Shown: positions 1-6,534 of the stretch, piece after piece
Layout of the letters: the number at the start of each line of letters is the position of its first letter
Position numbering within the stretch: position 1 is the stretch's first letter
Assembly: GCA_003524145.1 (NCBI GenBank)
Contig: DODZ01000011.1
Span: 1 to 13,124, forward strand
DNA: 13,124 nt
DNA from: Candidatus Apopatosoma intestinale
Lineage (GTDB): Bacteria > Bacillota > Clostridia > Oscillospirales > CAG-272
Direction: 5' to 3'
Position numbers and translations under genes: made by a program
Notes under the pieces: generated by a model
Databases searched by the model: none
Seen by the model: only the letters and a program-made list of their open reading frames with translations
Told to the model about the DNA's origin: nothing

Positions 1-4
1 GACC

Positions 5-33
5 AGTATATCACACTTCTCCCTTCTTGTCAA
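5..33 (-). promoter_or_regulatory. Sigma-A-type promoter firing leftward out of the window
   Basis: Read on the minus strand, TTGACA (33-28) is followed by 17 bases and then TATACT (10-5), with TG one base before the -10 hexamer (an extended -10). A/T-rich DNA lies just upstream. The -35 is a perfect match, the -10 has one mismatch and the spacing is ideal. Transcription would start just outside the left edge, so the gene it serves is not visible. It lies downstream of the folD terminator and probably drives a separate transcription unit. Confidence 0.75.
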
Positions 34-54
34 TACTTTTTAAGAAAGTTTTTT

Positions 55-78
55 AAAAAAATTGAGCGGAATATGCTC
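55..78 (-). terminator. Weak intrinsic terminator after folD
   Basis: On the minus strand, 7 bases after the folD stop codon, GAGCA (78-74) can pair with GCTC plus a wobble base (68-64) around a 5-base loop. Two A's and a run of seven T's (61-55) follow. The stem is short (4 bp plus one G-T pair), so this is a modest terminator. Its position at the end of the operon and before an independent promoter makes it plausible. Confidence 0.45.
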
Positions 79-84
79 TGATTT

Positions 85-927
85 TCAAGCTATTGCCGCG
101 TTTCTCACGGTATGAGAAAGCAGTACTGCCGTAGTCACCGCGCCGACTCCGCCGGGCACAGGTGTCGCCGCCGCGACGATGCTCTGCGCCGCCGCATAAT
201 CGACATCTCCGCAAATTCCGTCGCCGTCGGCATTGATTCCGACATCTATTATTGTCTGCCCTGCCGACATATATTCGTCTGTCACCATTCTTGCCTGTCC
301 GGCACACGCGATAACCACATCGGCGCGACGGCATTCCGCGGCGGTATCGGCGGTTTTTGTATGGCAGACAGTCACCGTGGCATTCATTCCGAGAAGAAGC
401 ATGGCAAGAGGTTTGCCTACAACCGTACTTCTGCCGACCACCGTCACGCGCTTCCCCGCAAGATTTTCCATGCCGTAATAACGGAGGATTTCAACGACAG
501 CCTGCGCCGTGCAGGGAGCGAACGCGTTTTTGTCTCCGCGGAAAACGCCCGCAAGCGAAGCGTCCGTCATGCCGTCGACATCCTTTTCCGCCGGAATGAG
601 CATTCTTATCCTCCCGGCATTGAATTTCTTCGGAAGCGGACTGAAAACAAGTATTCCGTGAACGCTCTCGTCATCTGCCGCGCGTCTCACTGCCGCTTCA
701 AGTTCCTCCTGCGTAGCGTCCTCCGAAAGAGCCATCACTTCTACCGCCGCGCCCGCCGCAGAGAACCGCTTTATTATCGAGCGCTCGTATGCTATGTCGT
801 CCTCTCGGCTCCCGACGCGAAAAACGGCAAGCTTCGGCATAATGCCCGCTTGTGCAAGGCGCGTTATCTCGCCTGCTGTTTTATCCATAATCGCCCTTGC
901 TACGGGCGCGCCTCTCAGTTCTTCCAT
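85..927 (-). CDS. folD: FolD-family methylenetetrahydrofolate dehydrogenase, cyclohydrolase site altered
   Basis: A cytosolic folate enzyme of 280 aa, a normal family length (E. coli about 288). The family oxidises 5,10-methylene-THF with NAD(P)+ and usually also hydrolyses methenyl-THF to 10-formyl-THF. Visible motifs: substrate-site Tyr47; DVDG at 116-119 with conserved Asp118; Rossmann motif VVGRSTVVGKP at 163-173; PVPGGVG at 256-262. A gapless alignment to E. coli FolD as I remember it puts Ile51 at the catalytic lysine position (K54) and Phe95 at the partner glutamine (Q98). Both are associated with the cyclohydrolase step. I infer a dehydrogenase that has largely or wholly lost cyclohydrolase activity. 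The neighbouring fchA, 18 bases upstream, could supply it. ATG start with an AAGGAAG ribosome site. Last gene of the operon. Family assignment is firm; the loss of activity is inference. Confidence 0.93.
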   Translation of the reverse strand: MEELRGAPVARAIMDKTAGEITRLAQAGIMPKLAVFRVGSREDDIAYERSIIKRFSAAGAAVEVMALSEDATQEELEAAVRRAADDESVHGILVFSPLPKKFNAGRIRMLIPAEKDVDGMTDASLAGVFRGDKNAFAPCTAQAVVEILRYYGMENLAGKRVTVVGRSTVVGKPLAMLLLGMNATVTVCHTKTADTAAECRRADVVIACAGQARMVTDEYMSAGQTIIDVGINADGDGICGDVDYAAAQSIVAAATPVPGGVGAVTTAVLLSHTVRNAAIA

Positions 928-945
928 TTTTTCTTCCTTTTTATA

Positions 946-1554
946 TTATATATTATTCAGATATTTTTCCACTTCATCGTATGCACGACGGCAAAGGCAT
1001 ACCGTTTCCTCAGCCATTTTCGCCGTCTCCGTCGCAGTGGCATCTGCCGCCGCGCGGTTCTTCATCAATTTCGTATTGGCATAAACATTGAGTGCCGCAC
1101 TTTTTGCCGCCGCCTCGCATACCGCCGCCGCAACGCCCGCGTCGCTAACGACAAGTCTGCTTCCCTTTTCGGCAAGTTCGGCGGCAAGCTCCGCCGCATC
1201 GCGACATTTACGGAGCACACGAAAAGGCACCTCTGCCGCGCGGACAAGCGCCGCTTCGATTATTTCCTCCCTGCCCTCGGCGTCCTTTGGCAGTCCGTAT
1301 GCGCGGGAAAGCGGGAGAAAAGCCTCCTCGTCCTCGCCCATCAGTGCGGTAAAATCTGCAGCAAGGCTTTTTGCCTTCTCCGAAATGCGCTCTATATCCG
1401 CCTGATATTGCGCATATTTTTTCTTGCCGCTCGTCAGCTCGCACACCATGGACGAAAGTGCCGCCGAGAGTGCCCCGCAGAGCGCCGCGACGCCGCCGCC
1501 GCCCGGGGACGGTGCGGATGAAGCAAGCTCCGTAATAAATTTTGCTATTTCCAT
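946..1554 (-). CDS. fchA: Cyclodeaminase/cyclohydrolase family protein (methenyl-THF cyclohydrolase or formimino-THF cyclodeaminase)
   Basis: A 202-aa protein of the all-alpha FTCD cyclodeaminase family, cytosolic, at the usual length for free-standing bacterial members. The diagnostic glycine-rich segment SPGGGGVAAL is near residues 16-25, the conserved LTSGKKKY segment near 40-47, and the EKGSRLVVSDAGV and LNVYANTK segments lie in the C-terminal half. Family members either deaminate formimino-THF (histidine or purine degradation) or hydrolyse methenyl-THF to 10-formyl-THF. No histidine-degradation gene is nearby, and the next gene is a folD whose cyclohydrolase residues are replaced, so I infer the cyclohydrolase role. 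ATG start with GGAG upstream. It lies 17 bases after recO and 18 before folD, so it is almost certainly cotranscribed with both. Family is sure; the exact reaction is not. Confidence 0.9.
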   Translation of the reverse strand: MEIAKFITELASSAPSPGGGGVAALCGALSAALSSMVCELTSGKKKYAQYQADIERISEKAKSLAADFTALMGEDEEAFLPLSRAYGLPKDAEGREEIIEAALVRAAEVPFRVLRKCRDAAELAAELAEKGSRLVVSDAGVAAAVCEAAAKSAALNVYANTKLMKNRAAADATATETAKMAEETVCLCRRAYDEVEKYLNNI

Positions 1555-1571
1555 TTTTCTTCTCCGATAAA

Positions 1572-2384
1572 TTATTTTTCCGCGACGGAATGATAAAAAT
1601 CCAACGTTTTGAAGCCTCGCTCCATATGGCAGAGCAGATATTTTTCGCAGACAGCCGCGAAATCATCAAGCGCATCAGGTGAAAGCTCAAAGGCAAAAAT
1701 ACGTTCCGGCTTTGAATACACGGCATAGCGCATGGCTATGAAAACATCAGGTGACACCGGCACTATCAGGTGTGCATCGCAGTATATTCCCTCCGCTTCA
1801 TTCTCACGTGCGGCATAAAGCTCCATATTCGCCGCATTTTTGCGGAAGCATTCCTCACAGCGAAAGGTCCCGTCGGGAATATCTATATAGTAAACAGGAA
1901 AATTGTAGTTTCCGCAGCCCGCACAGCCGACAAGGTCAGGCATAAAGCCCGCATATGCGGCGCTCCGCAGCTCAAAAACCGCCTTTATCTGCGGAAGCGG
2001 CTTCTTTTTCTCGCAGATAGTCCAGAGGCAATTGAGAGTGAGACGCAGAAGCTCCGCATGCTCGCATTCCTCCGTTGACTCATCCGCCGCCACATCGGCG
2101 ATATAGCTTGCCAGTGCAAGTCCCTCAAGCGTATTGCGGACACTGTAGAAGCTTTCCTTCAGCGAACATTCCCTTATGTAATATTTCTCGCTCGACTGCA
2201 CAAGCACAAATTCCGTATAGCAGAAAAGCTGTGTAGCCACAAAAAAGTCGCTTTTCAGCCTGCGTGCACCCCGCGCGAAAACGGAAATGCGCCCGCGCTC
2301 CGCAGTGAGCACGGTCATCATCTTGTCAGATTCGCCGAAAGGCGTCTCGCGTAAAACCAAGCCCGATATTCTCACAGGTTGCAA
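1572..2384 (-). CDS. recO: DNA repair protein RecO (TTG start)
   Basis: Recombination mediator of the RecFOR pathway, which loads RecA on SSB-coated single-stranded DNA and anneals strands. With the TTG start it is 270 aa (B. subtilis 255). An N-terminal OB-fold (about 1-80) opens with the typical GLVLRETPFGESDK pattern. A helical middle follows, then a zinc-knuckle of four cysteines, C154, C157, C176 and C179, in CxxC pairs. An in-frame GTG at 2393 would add three residues, but it overlaps the GGGAGG ribosome site. The TTG lies 8 bases after that site and yields the usual N-terminus (MQPVRISGLV). In many Firmicutes recO directly follows era; here a 250-base insert holding a dead transporter fragment separates them. 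The C-terminal end is normal. Confidence 0.92.
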   Translation of the reverse strand: MQPVRISGLVLRETPFGESDKMMTVLTAERGRISVFARGARRLKSDFFVATQLFCYTEFVLVQSSEKYYIRECSLKESFYSVRNTLEGLALASYIADVAADESTEECEHAELLRLTLNCLWTICEKKKPLPQIKAVFELRSAAYAGFMPDLVGCAGCGNYNFPVYYIDIPDGTFRCEECFRKNAANMELYAARENEAEGIYCDAHLIVPVSPDVFIAMRYAVYSKPERIFAFELSPDALDDFAAVCEKYLLCHMERGFKTLDFYHSVAEK

Positions 2385-2392
2385 GAAGCGCA

Positions 2393-2398
2393 CCTCCC
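2393..2398 (-). promoter_or_regulatory. recO ribosome binding site that fixes the TTG start
   Basis: GGGAGG on the minus strand, with 8 bases before the TTG at 2384. The upstream in-frame GTG at 2393 shares a base with this site and so is unlikely to be used. Confidence 0.8.
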
Positions 2399-2404
2399 TT
2401 TTTT

Positions 2405-2420
2405 AAAAAATCGATTTTTT
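2405..2420. repeat. Perfect 16-base AT-rich palindrome upstream of recO
   Basis: Six A's, TCGA and six T's form a perfect palindrome, 6 bases upstream of the recO ribosome site. It could be a weak hairpin or simply A/T-rich leader. There is no GC stem, so I do not call it a terminator. Confidence 0.5.
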
Positions 2421-2434
2421 CATGTGATCTGCGC

Positions 2435-2584
2435 TTACAGAACCATCAGCCATGACATTACAGGAGCAACCGCTGTTCTTACGGCTGTCGCAAGATTTGA
2501 ATTTACGCTGTCAATTCCCGCCTTTGCCAGTATTGATGCGAGTGCCGCAAACACGGAGGAAAGCAGCGCAAATATAAGCCACAT
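2435..2584 (-). pseudogene. N-terminal remnant of an EamA/DMT-family membrane transporter
   Basis: A minus-strand reading frame, ATG at 2584 to TAA at 2435, encodes 49 residues. They match the first transmembrane helix and following loop of small EamA (drug/metabolite transporter) proteins of about 140 aa: it opens MWLIFALLSSVFAALASILAK and continues with the characteristic VNSNLATAVRT. Reading stops about where the second helix would be under way (MSWLMVL then stop). The remaining roughly 90 residues are absent before recO begins. No ribosome binding site precedes the ATG. I read it as a truncated, inactive gene left in the era-recO gap, from memory of the family's N-terminus. A functional one-helix small protein is less likely but not excluded. 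Confidence 0.65.
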
Positions 2585-2625
2585 AAAAACGCCGGTCTGA
2601 AAGCTTCAGTTATATTTTTCGGAAT

Positions 2626-2639
2626 TGCGGCACGCCGCA
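2626..2639. other. Small GC-rich hairpin between era and the transporter remnant
   Basis: TGCGG and CCGCA pair around a 4-base loop, 5 bases beyond the era stop codon. No T-run follows on either strand, so it is not a standard terminator. It might stabilise an RNA 3' end or attenuate transcription. Confidence 0.3.
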
Positions 2640-2643
2640 GAGA

Positions 2644-3528
2644 TCAGTTTTTATAGCCCATGCTTGAAACAAGCGCCGCCTTGTCGCGCCAGTTTTCCTT
2701 CACCTTTACCCAGAGATTGAGATAAACCTTCTCGCCGAAGAAACGCTCGAGGTCGGCGCGTGCGCGCGAACCTATCAGCTTGAGCTTCTCGCCGTTTTTG
2801 CCTATGATTATCGGCTTATGCGAAGCGCGCTCGCAGAATATCTCGGCTCGGATGGAGAGCATGCCGCCCTCCTCATGAAATTCCTCTATGGCGACAGCCA
2901 CGCCGTGCGGTATCTCATCGCTCAGGGTGAGCAGAATCTTCTCTCGGATTATCTCGGATGCAATGATTCGCTCGGGCTGGTCGGTTATCATATCGTCGGG
3001 GAAGAAATGCGGTCCCTCCTGCGCAAATTTCGATATTTCATCTATGATAATATCCGTATTTTCGCCGTTTTTTGCGCTTATCGGCACGACGGCGGCAAAA
3101 TCATATACCTCGGAGAAGCGCAGGATAGTATCGCCTATCTCGCGGGCGTTGCTCTTGTCCGTTTTGTTTACGATGAGCAAAGCCGGCACGCGCATTACGG
3201 TAAATTTTTTCATCAGCTCGCGCTCGGTGGGACCTATCTTGTCCCCCGCCTCGACAAGGAAGAGGATGATATCGACCTCGCCTGCGGCTTCGCCCGCCTT
3301 TTCCATCATATAGTCGCCGAGCTTTGTTCTCGGCTTGTGGATGCCGGGCGTATCAATGAAAACATACTGCGTTTCGCCCTTTGTCAGTATGCCGGTGATT
3401 TTTGTTCTCGTGGTCTGCGGCTTGCTCGAAACTATCGATATCTTCTCGCCGAGAAGCGTATTGAGCAGTGTACTCTTGCCGACATTCGGGCGTCCTATTA
3501 TCGCCGCAAAAAGATTTTTTGTCTCCAT
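2644..3528 (-). CDS. era: GTPase Era
   Basis: Essential GTPase that binds the 3' end of 16S rRNA and assists 30S subunit maturation; cytosolic and membrane-associated. 294 aa, close to the family's roughly 300. The G domain shows G1 GRPNVGKS (12-19), QTTR (38-41) in switch I, G3 DTPG (59-62), G4 NKTD (121-124) and G5 SAK (151-153). The C-terminal KH domain has the RNA-binding GKNG loop at 243-246 and the typical NLWVKVKENWR ending. Its ATG overlaps the ybeY stop by one base (TAATG), and a GGAGG site lies inside the ybeY 3' end, so the two are probably translationally coupled. Genes dgkA and cdd, often found between ybeY and era in Bacillus, are missing here. Confidence 0.97.
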   Translation of the reverse strand: METKNLFAAIIGRPNVGKSTLLNTLLGEKISIVSSKPQTTRTKITGILTKGETQYVFIDTPGIHKPRTKLGDYMMEKAGEAAGEVDIILFLVEAGDKIGPTERELMKKFTVMRVPALLIVNKTDKSNAREIGDTILRFSEVYDFAAVVPISAKNGENTDIIIDEISKFAQEGPHFFPDDMITDQPERIIASEIIREKILLTLSDEIPHGVAVAIEEFHEEGGMLSIRAEIFCERASHKPIIIGKNGEKLKLIGSRARADLERFFGEKVYLNLWVKVKENWRDKAALVSSMGYKN

Positions 3529-4028
3529 TATTTTTTCTCCTCCGGTATCGCCGTATTGCGGAAAAGCCCTGCCGCCGCAAGGATTTTCTCGCAGGTATCG
3601 TTCATATATTTTTCGTCCTCTTCGCTTATCTCGTGGTCATAGCCGAGCAGATGCAGCATGGAATGCACCGTGAGAAACGCTATCTCCCGCATGGTGCTGT
3701 GCCCGTATTCGCGCGCCTGCCGCTCCGCCGTCTCAAGCGAGATAACAATATCGCCCAGCGCCGCGATGCCCTCGATTATATCCTCCGGCTCGGGCGTGCC
3801 GCTCGTCAGCGGGAAGGAAAGCACATCCGTAGGCTTGTCCTTTCCGCGATACTCGAGATTCATCGCGTGAATCTCGGAATCAAGCACAAATGTGACGGAA
3901 ATTTCCGCCCCGTATGCGAAATTTTCATTTTCCAGCGTGCGCTTTATCACATCGCGCACCGTCTTTTTTGTCTCGGTCGGTATCGCGGGAACGCCCTCGC
4001 CACGCCCGAAATAAATTTTGTTTTTCAT
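3528..4028 (-). CDS. ybeY: rRNA maturation endoribonuclease YbeY
   Basis: Single-strand metalloendoribonuclease involved in 16S rRNA 3'-end processing and 70S quality control; cytosolic. 166 aa, slightly longer than the usual 150-160, with the excess in a charged C-terminal tail. The metal-binding motif HSMLHLLGYDH at 122-132 supplies His122, His126 and His132. The conserved TDVLSFPL (67-74) and LGDIVIS (91-97) segments are present. The start codon overlaps the phoH stop by one base, and the stop overlaps the era start by one base. This strict coupling with Era, which acts on the same RNA end, fits a shared role in small-subunit maturation. In Bacillus the pgpH (yqfF) gene normally sits between phoH and ybeY; here it is absent. 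Confidence 0.96.
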   Translation of the reverse strand: MKNKIYFGRGEGVPAIPTETKKTVRDVIKRTLENENFAYGAEISVTFVLDSEIHAMNLEYRGKDKPTDVLSFPLTSGTPEPEDIIEGIAALGDIVISLETAERQAREYGHSTMREIAFLTVHSMLHLLGYDHEISEEDEKYMNDTCEKILAAAGLFRNTAIPEEKK

Positions 4029-5038
4029 TATTTGTCATTCCTCTTTATGCGATATTTGTCGCGCTTTTCGCGCTTGTCCCTGTCGTATTTCTCATATGCG
4101 AGAATTATCTTCTGCACGAGCCTGTGGCGGACAACATCGCGCTCCGTCAGACGTTGCACGGCTATATCATCTATGCCGTCAAGAACTCTCACCGCCTCAG
4201 CAAGACCGCTGCGCTTGCCGTCAGGCAGGTCAGTCTGCGTGAGGTCGCCCGTCACCACCGCCTTGGAATTGAAGCCGAGACGCGTGAGAAACATTTTCAT
4301 CTGTTCGGGCGTGGTATTCTGCGCCTCATCGAGAATGATGAAGCTGTCGTCCAGAGTTCTGCCGCGCATATAGGCAAGCGGTGCTATCTCTATGGCGCCC
4401 CGCTCGATATATTTCTGATAAGCCTCACCGAACATTTCATAGAGTGCATCGTGAAGCGGACGCAGATAAGGGTCTATTTTCGTCTGCAGGTCGCCCGGGA
4501 GAAAGCCGAGTTTCTCTCCCGCCTCGACTGCGGGGCGCGTCAGGATAATGCGCGAAAATTCCTTGTTTCTCAGCGCCGCGCTCGCTACGGCAACGGCAAG
4601 AAAGGTCTTGCCCGTTCCCGCGGGACCTACGCCCATGACTACCGTATTTTTTCTTATCGCATCGATATATTTCTTCTGCCCGACGGTTTTTGCCCTTATC
4701 GGCTTGCCTTTTGTCGTCACACACACGCAGTCGGAATCGAATTTCTCCGGTTCCTCGCCGCTTTTCAGCAATCCCGCGATGTATTCCGTATTCTGCTCGC
4801 CTATCTCCGTGCCGAGCTTTGCCATGCCGAGCAGGGTTTCTACGGTTTTCGCGGCGAGACGGACATCTTCCTGCTCCTCACCGCGGATTACAATGCAGTC
4901 GCCCGCAGTCGTTTCGCTTATTCTGTTTCCGATGGAAACAGAAAATATCTTTTCGATGAGTATTGCGTTTTTGTCATAGTTTCCGAAGATTGCCGCGGTT
5001 TCTTCGGCGCTCTCCGTTGTAACGGTTTTCTCGTACAT
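4028..5038 (-). CDS. phoH: PhoH-family P-loop ATPase (YbeZ-like)
   Basis: Cytosolic ATPase/predicted RNA helicase of the PhoH family, whose bacterial core-genome members cluster with ybeY and probably act in RNA processing. 336 aa (B. subtilis about 319). The first roughly 110 residues form the family's N-terminal region. Walker A GPAGTGKT is at 138-145, Walker B IILDEAQN at 234-241, and VVTGDLTQTDLP at 261-272 is the sensor segment typical of PhoH. The tail from about 317 is very rich in Lys, Arg and Asp (DRDKREKRDKYRIKR), possibly an RNA-contacting extension. ATG with AAGGAGA five bases upstream, 22 bases after yqfD. The historic link to phosphate starvation is not supported by anything visible here; no Pho box was seen. 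Confidence 0.95.
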   Translation of the reverse strand: MYEKTVTTESAEETAAIFGNYDKNAILIEKIFSVSIGNRISETTAGDCIVIRGEEQEDVRLAAKTVETLLGMAKLGTEIGEQNTEYIAGLLKSGEEPEKFDSDCVCVTTKGKPIRAKTVGQKKYIDAIRKNTVVMGVGPAGTGKTFLAVAVASAALRNKEFSRIILTRPAVEAGEKLGFLPGDLQTKIDPYLRPLHDALYEMFGEAYQKYIERGAIEIAPLAYMRGRTLDDSFIILDEAQNTTPEQMKMFLTRLGFNSKAVVTGDLTQTDLPDGKRSGLAEAVRVLDGIDDIAVQRLTERDVVRHRLVQKIILAYEKYDRDKREKRDKYRIKRNDK

Positions 5039-5060
5039 TTTATCTCCTTGAATATGGCGG

Positions 5061-6212
5061 CTATCCGCCGATTTTTACTTCCCTTGCGATATCGATTATG
5101 CAGTCCACCTGCTCGCAGAGCGTCAGGTATTCCTCGCCGAAATCAAGCTTTGTGTGGCGGGCAAGAACCTCGGCTCCGTCCATGTCGGCGGAGCTTTTCA
5201 GCGCGAGCTCGGCATAAGCCTCGCGCAGACATTCCGTCTGCGTGCGCCGTGCCTCCCTCGTCTCGTAGCAGATGTACTCTTTTTCCGCCGTATAGAGCGG
5301 CAGAGGCACGCCGAAAAGCGTCACTCTTGTTTTTCTTTCTATTATATCATAAAACTCTGCCGAAATTCTATCATTTTTGAAAACTTTTATTGATTTTCCG
5401 AAAAAAATTATGCTTTTTTCGCCGAGAACGGTATTACTGCGCAGTTTTTGCCTGTATCGGACGGGGATTTTCACATCATATTCGAGCGTAGTTCTGCCGT
5501 AGACGCTCCCACGCGCACGCACAAGCCTGTAGCCGAGTGCCTGCGAATCTATGACTCCGCTGACAAGAAGCTCGCCTTTTTTCACCGTCTGCCCTGTCTT
5601 CACCACTGTCGCGCCGCCGCTCACGTCGAGCAGCTCAATCTGAGCGTCGCATGAGGCGATGAGATTAGAGGGCGGCGTGAGCGCTTCGATGCCGTCTCGC
5701 CCCGTGCGCTCGTGTATGTCTATCGTGGCGACGGTGCCGCGCATGTTTATCTTGAACCATGAGAAGCGCCCGTCGTCCTTTGTTATCTCCATGGCGATGC
5801 GTTCCTTATCGAGCGAGGGGATATACGCGCCTATCCGGAAGCCGCGCCGTTCAAGCGCCGCGAAGATTTCCTCCTCTTCCGTATTTTCCGCGCCGACGAT
5901 GCGTATATCCCAAACAAAAAGCGTGGAGACAAATATCAGTGCCGCCGTAAGGATAAAGCCGAGCGCAAGCCCCGCGCGCTTCCTGTAGCGATACAAATCC
6001 GAGAGAAATGAACGGCGGTGTATATCCTCGCAGAGCGGCTCGGCTTCCTCGGGAAAGCGGTACGGCGTATAAAAGGATATCAGCCCGTCACCCGCTTTTT
6101 TCGTCGGCGTAAAGGAAATTTTCCTTTCCATAAGGAGTGAGAGGAGTGCGGCGGCTTTTTCCTCTCTCACCTTCACGCGGCAGTAGCCGCGCATATAACG
6201 CAGAAATTTCAT
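5061..6212 (-). CDS. yqfD: Sporulation protein YqfD
   Basis: Membrane protein required for efficient sporulation in Bacillus, expressed in the mother cell; mechanism not well defined. 383 aa (B. subtilis about 398). The N-terminal cytosolic part (1-78) carries basic segments. One transmembrane helix lies at about 81-100 (GLALGFILTAALIFVSTLFV). Immediately after it is a POTRA-like segment, WDIRIVGAENTEEEEIF (101-117), of the kind seen in FtsQ-type proteins. The long C-terminal half is predicted extracytoplasmic and includes a beta-rich stretch with VVKTGQTVKKGELLVSG, resembling a lipoyl/hybrid motif. ATG overlaps the yqfC stop in an ATGA arrangement, with GGGAG inside the yqfC end, so the pair is coupled. 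Confidence 0.93.
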   Translation of the reverse strand: MKFLRYMRGYCRVKVREEKAAALLSLLMERKISFTPTKKAGDGLISFYTPYRFPEEAEPLCEDIHRRSFLSDLYRYRKRAGLALGFILTAALIFVSTLFVWDIRIVGAENTEEEEIFAALERRGFRIGAYIPSLDKERIAMEITKDDGRFSWFKINMRGTVATIDIHERTGRDGIEALTPPSNLIASCDAQIELLDVSGGATVVKTGQTVKKGELLVSGVIDSQALGYRLVRARGSVYGRTTLEYDVKIPVRYRQKLRSNTVLGEKSIIFFGKSIKVFKNDRISAEFYDIIERKTRVTLFGVPLPLYTAEKEYICYETREARRTQTECLREAYAELALKSSADMDGAEVLARHTKLDFGEEYLTLCEQVDCIIDIAREVKIGG

Positions 6213-6469
6213 TTTTTCACTCCCTTCTCAAAGGTTACGGTGCGCAGGTCGCCCGAGATGAGCATTTTGCCCTCTCCCGCCCAGCAGAGAGAAAGCCCGC
6301 AGCCCGAGATAATGATATCGTCCTCTCTCGTGCAGATGCGTGCGCATTCCCTCGTATAGCTCGCGACCCCGACGCATCCGCATATCAGAAGCCGCGAGTT
6401 TTCCACCATTTCAATATTGTATTTTCCCGTTATCGGAATATCATATGAAAAGAATGATATCTTTTTCAT
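6209..6469 (-). CDS. yqfC: Sporulation protein YqfC (YabP/YqfC family)
   Basis: Small (86 aa) protein of the YabP/YqfC family found only in endospore-forming lineages. Bacillus YqfC is about 93 aa and belongs to the mother-cell sigma-E regulon. The recognisable pattern is a short beta-rich domain: YDIPITGKYNIEMVENSRLLI, then CVGVASYT, then IIISGCGLSL and a final GDLRTVTFEKG. No signal peptide or membrane helix is seen. It is the first gene of the leftward operon, with GGAGG ten bases before the ATG, and it diverges from the ylbJ-like gene. Four cysteines within about 40 residues are somewhat unusual but spaced irregularly, so I do not propose a metal site. Confidence 0.9.
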   Translation of the reverse strand: MKKISFFSYDIPITGKYNIEMVENSRLLICGCVGVASYTRECARICTREDDIIISGCGLSLCWAGEGKMLISGDLRTVTFEKGVKK

Positions 6470-6534
6470 AAAACGCGCTCCTCCGCAATAAATTTATATA
6501 GCAGTATATATTTTATTACCGGAGGTGTGCCTTC
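6470..6534. promoter_or_regulatory. Shared divergent leader/promoter region of yqfC and ylbJ
   Basis: Only 65 bases separate the two divergent sporulation-type genes. Each side carries a GGAGG ribosome site (CCTCC at 6480-6484 for yqfC, GGAGG at 6521-6525 for ylbJ). The core between them (6486-6518) is almost entirely A/T, with several TATATA-like hexamers in both orientations. No good sigma-A pair is seen. Because both flanking genes belong to sporulation families, sigma-E control is likely by inference, but I could not identify a convincing sigma-E site. Promoters may also lie inside the opposing genes. Confidence 0.5.

Noticed and set aside
112..1521. A 469-codon plus-strand frame
   Set aside because: It is antisense to folD and fchA, with Arg/His/Cys-rich shadow composition and no ribosome site.
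2379..2600. A 73-codon plus-strand frame in the era-recO gap
   Set aside because: The opposite strand gives a recognisable EamA N-terminus, while this frame resembles nothing and lacks a ribosome site.
3914..5380. A 488-codon plus-strand frame
   Set aside because: It is antisense to phoH and parts of ybeY and yqfD, crosses gene boundaries, and has shadow composition.
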